10,810 bases of DNA from Oscillospiraceae bacterium (lineage in GTDB: Bacteria > Bacillota > Clostridia > Oscillospirales > Oscillospiraceae), in assembly GCA_017539635.1 (NCBI GenBank), contig JAFYCQ010000123.1, forward strand, positions 1 through 10,810, written 5' to 3'. The notes beneath the pieces are model-generated. The model had not been told where the DNA came from, made no database searches, and saw only the letters and a program-made list of their open reading frames with translations. Positions 1 through 5,113 of the stretch are shown here, piece by piece; position 1 is the first letter of the stretch, and every line of letters begins with the position of its first letter. A program made the translations under genes and the position numbers.

Positions 1-410
1 GGCTCTCCGCCGGAGAGCTGAATGAGAGGGCGGCCGTGCGACAAAATTATGTCAACTGCACCTTTGAGTTCGTCAAGGGAGGGCTCCGGCCCCTTTTTTG
101 GGGCAAAGCAGAAGGCGCAGTTCAAATCGCAGCGGGGCGTGACCTCCAGAAGCACGCAGCACGTGCCCTGGGTGTGGCTGCCGCAGCGGCGGCAGTCGGG
201 GCACTTTTCGCCCTCGCCCTCTTTGAGAGGCGCCGCGTTTTCCCGCCAGTCTGCAAAGTCCGAAAGCCCCCGCCAGACGAGGGTTTTGAAATAACCGTGC
301 AAACGGCAGGTCTTTTCCATATATACGGCTCCGTTTTCCTCTGCCAGATGCGCCGCGATCGGCGCAAGGCAAACAGGGCAGACGGAGCGGGTTTTTCTTA
401 TTACAGTCAT
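1..410 (-). CDS. trsS: Radical SAM protein, TrsS-like (N-terminal part; 3' end outside window)
   Basis: The frame is open from the ATG at 408-410 to the left edge, about 136 codons. It carries the radical SAM cluster motif CX3CX2C as CDLNCAFC (C94, C98, C101), which binds the [4Fe-4S] cluster that cleaves S-adenosylmethionine, and LSGGE at 132-136, the usual second SAM-binding motif. Ahead of it lie further cysteines: CPVC (11-14), C35 in a CRLHGYF stretch, C70, C73, C76, and C84-C85. This Cys-rich leader followed by EVTPRCDLNC is typical of the COG1964-like group to which I recall TrsS belonging; some members are selenoproteins. No in-frame UGA appears in the visible part. The start codon overlaps the stop of the ligase gene by 4 bases (ATGA), so translation is probably coupled. 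The substrate is unknown. The radical SAM assignment is firm; the subfamily name rests on leader and neighbourhood from memory. Confidence 0.87.
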   Translation of the reverse strand, partial: MTVIRKTRSVCPVCLAPIAAHLAEENGAVYMEKTCRLHGYFKTLVWRGLSDFADWRENAAPLKEGEGEKCPDCRRCGSHTQGTCCVLLEVTPRCDLNCAFCFAPKKGPEPSLDELKGAVDIILSHGRPLIQLSGGE

Positions 411-1438
411 GGTCTTATCTCCGGGCGCCGGAATTTTTTCGGATCGGGGCGGCTCTCCACTCTCGCAAGTCTCCGGAGTATGCTGCCGCAGGGGCAGCTT
501 TGGGTTATGAGCCGGCATAGATCCCCGGTGCGGTAGCGGATAAAGGGCATGGCCCTTTTTCTCAGGGTGGTCACCACTATCTCCCCCGTCTCACCGGGAG
601 GGACGGGCAGGCCGCTTTCCGGTTCGACGATCTCATAATACAGATCCGATTCCCAGATATGGCAGGTGGGCGTCACGGTGCAGCCCACGCACCCGGCGTA
701 AGCCGTCTCCGTCATGCTGTAATGCTCGAAAACGGGACAGCCCAATGCCGCCCTGATTTCTTCAACGCACTTGTCCGTCACACAGGAGGCAGCCAAAAGC
801 ACGCCTTTCATTCTGCCGGAGAGCCGGTGTGACAGGCTTTCATCCGTCAGATAACGGGCAAAGCCGGAAACAGCCTCCGGCGGCCCGGCCAGGAAATCGA
901 AATTTCCCTCAATTATCGTATCCAGCATTTCCCCGTATCTTTCCGGCGCGGGAAAGCCGAAAACCTGAGACTTGACGCCGATGCGCAAAGGAGCCCTTGT
1001 CAAAAGCTCATTGAGGCAGTCGGGGCTTCTGCCGGGGAAGAGTATCAGCACCTTTTGGCCCGCTGTTACAAACTCCGCCATGCCGTGGGAAAAATACTCC
1101 TCGGTCAGCCTGAGCTCTTCCTCGGAAAAATATATGCGCTTGGGAGTTCCCGTGGTGCCGCTGGTGAAGAGCGTCACTACCCGGTGAATGTCCCGGGCCG
1201 GGACGCAGAGCATATCATGCCCCCGGGCCGCAACTTCCCCCGGCGTCGTAAAGGGCAGAGCGGAAAAACTCTCAAAGGAGTCGAAAGCGGCTCCTTTGAG
1301 CCTTTCGCCGTAAAACCGGCTGTTGTTGACGGCGTAATCAACTGCGTCCTTTAACAGAGACAGCCGTTTATCGTCCAGCTCCGCCCGGGTGAGTATCCGG
1401 GCGGAGCCGAGACGGCGGGAAACGTACCCGTCAAGCAT
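407..1438 (-). CDS. AMP-forming CoA ligase-like protein (DVU_1553-type, short)
   Basis: A 343-residue member of the acyl-adenylate-forming superfamily, closest in pattern to phenylacetate-CoA ligases. Visible motifs are the ATP-binding loop TSGTTGTPK (92-100), HYSMTE (239-244), and RYRTGD (301-306), whose Asp normally contacts the ribose. A CPCG motif (315-318) resembles the Cys-rich turn seen in PaaK-like proteins. Phenylacetate-CoA ligases run to about 430 residues; this one stops soon after RYRTGD, so the mobile C-terminal domain used in the thioester step is largely absent. It may therefore only adenylate a carboxylate, or hand it to a partner; that is inference. Its start overlaps the methyltransferase gene by 8 bases and its stop overlaps the radical SAM start by 4, placing it firmly in the operon. 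The substrate cannot be read from the sequence. Confidence 0.9.
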   Translation of the reverse strand: MLDGYVSRRLGSARILTRAELDDKRLSLLKDAVDYAVNNSRFYGERLKGAAFDSFESFSALPFTTPGEVAARGHDMLCVPARDIHRVVTLFTSGTTGTPKRIYFSEEELRLTEEYFSHGMAEFVTAGQKVLILFPGRSPDCLNELLTRAPLRIGVKSQVFGFPAPERYGEMLDTIIEGNFDFLAGPPEAVSGFARYLTDESLSHRLSGRMKGVLLAASCVTDKCVEEIRAALGCPVFEHYSMTETAYAGCVGCTVTPTCHIWESDLYYEIVEPESGLPVPPGETGEIVVTTLRKRAMPFIRYRTGDLCRLITQSCPCGSILRRLARVESRPDPKKFRRPEIRP

Positions 1439-2156
1439 CTTTTTGCTTCTTTCTGGCTATGAGCAGGAAGTAGCCGGCGTCCTTTCTCTTGCACAGAGCC
1501 TCGTTCCAGCAGCCTTCGGCCTCGTACCATTTCTCCAGAGAGCCGTAGTCCATTACGGCCTGGGCTGCATAAGTCTCCAGCTCCTTGGTGTGATCCTCCG
1601 TGACCTCCACCTTGAGCTCCAGCTCCTCTAACAGATCGACCAGGCTGGGCAGCACCACGGCCCCGTCCTGGCAGTAGGGGGAGGGGATCTCTATCTTTCT
1701 GCCGCACTCGGAGTGGAGCCTGGGCCTGTGGAAAAGAGCCATGGCCTCGTCGTACTGCTTTCTCCAGCGCTCCAGGTCCGGCTCCCGGCAATACACGTCG
1801 GAAATTATCAGCGCTCCGCCGGGCTTCAATACGCAGTACGCCTCGTGTATGGCCTCCTCCTGGTTTTCAAAAACCGAGAAGGAGCACTCCATAAGCACGT
1901 TGTCAAATTCATAGACGTCAAATTCCAGCATGGCGGCGTCCATGTTGAGGGCGTTTACGCCCTTTTCCTTGGCCGCTTTCACCATGTCGTCGTCTATGTC
2001 GATGGCCGTGACCACCTGGCCGTATTTGTCCCGGAGCATTTTGGCGACGGTGCCGTCGCCGCAGCCTGCGTCCAGTATAGTCCCTCCCGGCTTAACTCCG
2101 GCAAGCTCTATGGCGTGTTCCGTAAGCTCGGTGCCGCCGGGTCTTTTTATGCTCAT
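1431..2156 (-). CDS. Class I SAM-dependent methyltransferase (DVU_1556-type)
   Basis: A 241-residue Rossmann-fold methyltransferase. Motif I is ILDAGCGDG (27-35), the SAM-binding glycine loop. The acidic strand-2 end is AIDIDDDM (51-58), the motif IV region is FDNVLMECSFSVF (84-96), and KPGGALIISD (111-120) is the post-motif strand. The C-terminal half is rich in charged residues and holds Cys123, Cys146 and Cys158, which may shape the acceptor site. It is preceded by a GAGGTG ribosome binding site eight or so bases before ATG and lies 14 bases after the C-GCAxxG-C-C gene. I recall this family as regularly found beside the TrsS-type radical SAM protein. The methyl acceptor is unknown: a small molecule activated by the ligase, a cofactor or a protein are all possible. 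The enzyme class is clear, the specific role is not. Confidence 0.92.
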   Translation of the reverse strand: MSIKRPGGTELTEHAIELAGVKPGGTILDAGCGDGTVAKMLRDKYGQVVTAIDIDDDMVKAAKEKGVNALNMDAAMLEFDVYEFDNVLMECSFSVFENQEEAIHEAYCVLKPGGALIISDVYCREPDLERWRKQYDEAMALFHRPRLHSECGRKIEIPSPYCQDGAVVLPSLVDLLEELELKVEVTEDHTKELETYAAQAVMDYGSLEKWYEAEGCWNEALCKRKDAGYFLLIARKKQKDA

Positions 2157-2170
2157 GTCGGCACCTCGGT

Positions 2171-2548
2171 TTACATAATTTCTTTAACTATCTCGATCGC
2201 TCCGGCTACGTAGCCGGGGCAGACCTTCATCATCGTGCCGTTTGCCTTGGCCTCAGTCAAAGGCTGTTTGCCCAAAAGCTCGTGGCAGACGCAGGTGCCG
2301 AATTTTTCTGTAAATTTAGCCTCAAATTCAAGAGCCTTTTCCTTTTCCGCACCCAGCATGCCGCAGGCCATGAGGCCGCCGGTCACGGCGCCGCAGGTCT
2401 GGGCCATCATCATGCCGCCGCCGAAGAGGCAGCCGAAGCGGTCGGTCTCCTCAACGTCGTAGCCGCCCTCGTCGGCGAAGGCGCCTAAAACACACTGGGC
2501 GCAGTTGCGTCCGGACATAAACTCTTTAAGTACTTCGGTTTCGTTCAT
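2171..2548 (-). CDS. C-GCAxxG-C-C family redox/metal protein (DVU_1555-type)
   Basis: A 125-residue protein of the C_GCAxxG_C_C family. Cysteines occur in the family pattern: NCAQC (C16, C19), C40 before a GGG run, TCGAVTGG (51-58; C52), C62, TCVC (85-88; C86, C88) and C110. These conserved Cys residues, with glycine-rich segments between, suggest metal or Fe-S binding or thiol redox chemistry; the family has no settled biochemical role. There is no signal peptide or membrane segment, so it is cytoplasmic. A GGAG sequence lies about 11 bases before the ATG. It is separated from the upstream small redox gene by 82 bases, the only sizeable gap in the accessory block, and in that gap I see no clear promoter or terminator. 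Its constant company with the molybdoenzyme genes suggests electron transfer or maturation, which is inference. Confidence 0.9.
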   Translation of the reverse strand: MNETEVLKEFMSGRNCAQCVLGAFADEGGYDVEETDRFGCLFGGGMMMAQTCGAVTGGLMACGMLGAEKEKALEFEAKFTEKFGTCVCHELLGKQPLTEAKANGTMMKVCPGYVAGAIEIVKEIM

Positions 2549-2630
2549 TTCATCTTTTCTCCAATCCGCCGCCGTATGACCGTTTTTCCTTCCCCGGCGG
2601 CAGGGGGAGGGGGTCGTTATAAGAAAAGGA

Positions 2631-2819
2631 TTATTTGTCCTCCAGAAGCGTTTCCACCTCGTGCATTTTCCCGCTGACTATATCCGGCGGGATGTAGGGC
2701 TGGCCGCAGACAGGGCAGCAGGGGAAGTCGTTGGTGAGGCTGTGGCCGAGATAATTGAGGTTTATGGTCTTGGGCACAAGCTCAGCATTGCACTTGCCGC
2801 AGATAAGCTTTTCACTCAT
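2631..2819 (-). CDS. Small zinc-ribbon/rubredoxin-like protein (DVU_1557-type)
   Basis: A 62-residue protein with two metal-binding knuckles: CGKC (C7, C10) and CCPVCG (C34, C35, C38). Four of these five Cys would suit a rubredoxin-like iron site or a structural zinc ribbon. The rest is hydrophilic, with a short acidic C-terminal tail and no signal peptide. The ATG overlaps the stop of the large flavin/Fe-S gene by 4 bases (ATGA), so the two are very likely translationally coupled and may work together. I recall the family being annotated as a DVU_1557-type redox protein, which would fit a one-electron carrier between the flavin protein and the molybdoenzyme. The sequence does not distinguish an iron site from a zinc site. 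Confidence 0.88.
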   Translation of the reverse strand: MSEKLICGKCNAELVPKTINLNYLGHSLTNDFPCCPVCGQPYIPPDIVSGKMHEVETLLEDK

Positions 2820-5002
2820 CGTCCGTCACCCTCTCCCTCCAGCACCATGCGGTGGCAGTAGGCGTTGTGGATCATAAAGGCGTCGCCCTCTTCGCTCCAC
2901 TCCGCCCAGTAGGTCATTTTGCTGATTTTAATGTGGCCGATCTTCGTGCCTCTCTCCGTCAGCAGGTAGTTTTTCGTCTCATTGCAGCTTTTTATCACGT
3001 CGGAGATGTCATGGTCCCCGATGAGGTCAAGCTCCATTTTGTTCCTTAGTTCATCTGGTATTATAAGCTTCAATTCATCCATCGGGATTTCCTCTCCTGA
3101 ATAAAAAGCCTTGACTTCCACGCGGTTTCGGCGCCTCTGTCCCAGGCTCGGGGGAGAAGTCTCCCGTTTTCTGCCGGTGAGCACCTCGATTATATGCCGG
3201 CAGTCCTTGCCCTTGCCGGAGAGCACATCCCGGCAGTTGGCGCAGTAGGTGACGTAGGGCAGGGGATCGGAATCGGCCCTCTTTTGCGCCATGGTGTCGA
3301 AAAGCTCCCGGTTTCCGGGGTAGATGTGACCGCCGTAGCCGCAGCAGCGGTTTCTCTCCAGAGGGTCAGAAATTTCATTTGCCGTAATGCCCCGGGAGCG
3401 TATGAGCGCCTTGACGCTTTCCTGCATTTCTCCGTCCTTCCTGCTGGAGCAGGGGTGGAATACTGCGACGGTCTCGCCGGAGCTCTCCGCCGGGGCGCAG
3501 CCCTCCGCCAGAAGCTCGTAAAGTGAAGTTGCGGGAATGTCCGGCAGATACTCTATGAACGTCCGTTTGCAGGTGGGGCAGGCGGTGACTATGACGGGTT
3601 TTCCGCAGTCCTCCCAGACGCCCTTCAGTTTTTCCAGATGGGACTTAAACCCCTCGGCGTCTCCCGCCCAGCGGGCCGGAATGCCGCAGCAGTTCAGCAT
3701 TATGCCGCTGCCGGGCTTAATGCCGCATAAAAGGTCATAGGCGTCCTTGACAAGCTCCGGGTCGGAGGCCCCCAGCTGACAGCCGGGGAAGAACAGATAC
3801 CCGTTTTCCGGCTTTTTGAGGTACGCCGCCTTTTCGGAGAGGGAGAACTCAAAATCCCGCAGCCAAATATCGTGATAGACCTTCGGCAGACTCCCGTCGT
3901 CGAACATGAGGGCCCGGGAGGTCATGAGCATATAATTCATGTCTATGCTCTCCGGGCAGAAATCCCGGCACAGACCGCAGTCGTTGCAGGAATTTATGAG
4001 CCTGGTGGCCCTTCGCGGCATGAAGCAGTCCACGGGATTGAGGGTCACCCGGACGTCGCTCTCGGCTTTCGCCGGCATGGTCTTGTAATGCTGTAGAAGG
4101 TCGCAGCGGTCGTAACAGGCGCGGCAGTCGCACAGGCGGCAGCGCCTGGCCTCCTCCTGAGCCTGCTCCTTCGTTAAAGGTTCAGATTTCTCGGTTTTTT
4201 CTGCGCTTATGGGCTTGAGCCCGGAGGACAAAGTCACTTCCTCCCCGGCGCCTATTTTCAGATAGGCGTCTATGGCCGTAGCGGCGGCCTTGCCGCTCTC
4301 CACGGCTTTCGGAAGGGACGTGCCGGTGATTTCTCCGGCGGCAAAGACTTTTTCCGGCAATGCTTTGCCTTCAAAGCCCAAGGCGTCGGAGCCGGCCCCG
4401 GTGGCAATGGCCACGGCGGAAAAGCTCTCCAGCTCATTAAGGCTTTTTATCTTCCTGCCGGTGCTTATCGTCAGGCTTTCCGACTCGATGACGGACATTA
4501 TCTCCGGCAGGTAATCCTCCTGTGGGAGAAGCTCCCGGAGCCTGCCGCCGATGTCGTTTTCCGCCTCGAAAAGCTCCACGGAGTAGCCTAAAGTCGTAAG
4601 GACGTAAGCGCAGGTGAGGCCCCCGAGGCCTCCCCCCACAACGGCGATACGCTCTTCTTTAGGCGGGACGTTATAGCGTGGCGGCGAGCTTTTGGAACCG
4701 GCGAAGACCGCCTGCTCCAGAGTCGGGAGGTTTACGGGGGCGCCGGAAAGCTCGGCTGTGCACCCCTTGAGGCAGGGGGCCCCGCAAATAGCGCACATGA
4801 CTTTGGGAAAGGTGAGCTGCTCAGATAACGCGCCGTAAGCGCCCCGGATACTGCCTCTTTGCAGCTTGCGGATAAAGGCCCTCACATCCAGACCGTAGGG
4901 GCATTCCCGGGAGCACCGGGGAGCCTGGCCGTTTCGGCAGGGGGCCGTGAGATTCAGCTCCGTCGCAAAGGCTCGCGCCCTGGACGGCTTGACTGTTTTC
5001 AT
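2816..5002 (-). CDS. FAD/Fe-S oxidoreductase with two CCG (HdrB/GlpC-like) modules
   Basis: A 728-residue multidomain redox protein, of the family I recall as pyridine nucleotide-disulfide oxidoreductase/dicluster-binding protein. Residues 20-100 are a GltD-like N-terminal Fe-S domain (C22, C30, C34; C70, C73, C77, C81). Residues 119-128 (IAVVGGGLGG) open an FAD Rossmann fold, with FEAE at 145-148, AIATGA at 198-203 and FAAGE at 220-224. A Cys-rich knot follows (C288, C291, C293, C296, C300), then a [4Fe-4S] ferredoxin motif (C339, C342, C345, C349-P). Two CCG-type domains come next: FPGC and CCG (405-440) with CPTC (475-478), then HPC (516-518), CCGYGG (553-558) and YCANC (586-590), like HdrB, GlpC or LutA. 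A tail of about 100 residues (625-728) has no function I recognise. ATG is preceded by GGAGG six bases upstream. The stretch between 203 and 219 is too short for an NAD(P) domain. Likely role: electron transfer to or from the molybdoenzyme. Confidence 0.92.
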   Translation of the reverse strand: MKTVKPSRARAFATELNLTAPCRNGQAPRCSRECPYGLDVRAFIRKLQRGSIRGAYGALSEQLTFPKVMCAICGAPCLKGCTAELSGAPVNLPTLEQAVFAGSKSSPPRYNVPPKEERIAVVGGGLGGLTCAYVLTTLGYSVELFEAENDIGGRLRELLPQEDYLPEIMSVIESESLTISTGRKIKSLNELESFSAVAIATGAGSDALGFEGKALPEKVFAAGEITGTSLPKAVESGKAAATAIDAYLKIGAGEEVTLSSGLKPISAEKTEKSEPLTKEQAQEEARRCRLCDCRACYDRCDLLQHYKTMPAKAESDVRVTLNPVDCFMPRRATRLINSCNDCGLCRDFCPESIDMNYMLMTSRALMFDDGSLPKVYHDIWLRDFEFSLSEKAAYLKKPENGYLFFPGCQLGASDPELVKDAYDLLCGIKPGSGIMLNCCGIPARWAGDAEGFKSHLEKLKGVWEDCGKPVIVTACPTCKRTFIEYLPDIPATSLYELLAEGCAPAESSGETVAVFHPCSSRKDGEMQESVKALIRSRGITANEISDPLERNRCCGYGGHIYPGNRELFDTMAQKRADSDPLPYVTYCANCRDVLSGKGKDCRHIIEVLTGRKRETSPPSLGQRRRNRVEVKAFYSGEEIPMDELKLIIPDELRNKMELDLIGDHDISDVIKSCNETKNYLLTERGTKIGHIKISKMTYWAEWSEEGDAFMIHNAYCHRMVLEGEGDGR

Positions 5003-5018
5003 AAGGTTCCTCCATAGG

Positions 5019-5070
5019 AAAAAAACGCGGGGACGGGCCGGACTGATTTTCCAGTTCAGCCCATCCCCGC
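5019..5070 (-). terminator. Intrinsic terminator after the aldehyde oxidoreductase gene
   Basis: Read on the minus strand, GCGGGGA (5064-5070) pairs with TCCCCGC (5027-5033), one G-T wobble follows, GGGC pairs with GCCC (59-62 with 35-38 of the 5000s), and an inner ACTG/CAGT stem closes the loop. The helix is followed by a run of seven T at 5019-5025. On the plus strand there is no U-tract, so it works leftward only. It lies 44 bases past the oxidoreductase stop codon and just before the ribosome binding site of the flavin/Fe-S gene. It should end many transcripts after the enzyme gene and lower expression of the six accessory genes. Confidence 0.88.
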
Positions 5071-5087
5071 AAAATCAGCTCATTTTG
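5043..5087 (-). promoter_or_regulatory. Possible antiterminator and competing hairpin upstream of the terminator
   Basis: On the minus strand CTGATTTT (5071-5078) is an exact 8-base complement of AAAATCAG (5043-5050), which sits in the terminator loop. Forming that helix encloses the 5' arm of the terminator and breaks its inner stem. A third element, CAAAAT (5082-5087) with ATTTTG (5070-5075), would occupy part of the antiterminator arm. This resembles the layout of an attenuator, but the stems are AT-rich and short and could be chance. No ligand-binding fold or leader peptide was recognised here. Confidence 0.3.
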
Positions 5088-5113
5088 AGATGGCTAAAAG
5101 AACAGTGTCTCGC

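Noticed and set aside
22..536. Overlapping plus-strand frames and two minus-strand frames (73-372, 122-367) near the left edge
   Set aside because: The third minus frame, open to the edge, carries the radical SAM motifs CX3CX2C and GGE and has an ATGA overlap with the ligase gene. The other frames are shadows without motifs.
2549..2630. GC-rich inverted repeat (TCCCC/GGGGA and GCCGCCG/CGGCGGC) between the small redox gene and the C-GCAxxG-C-C gene
   Set aside because: No U-tract follows on either strand and the arms are short, so it is not a convincing terminator or attenuator.
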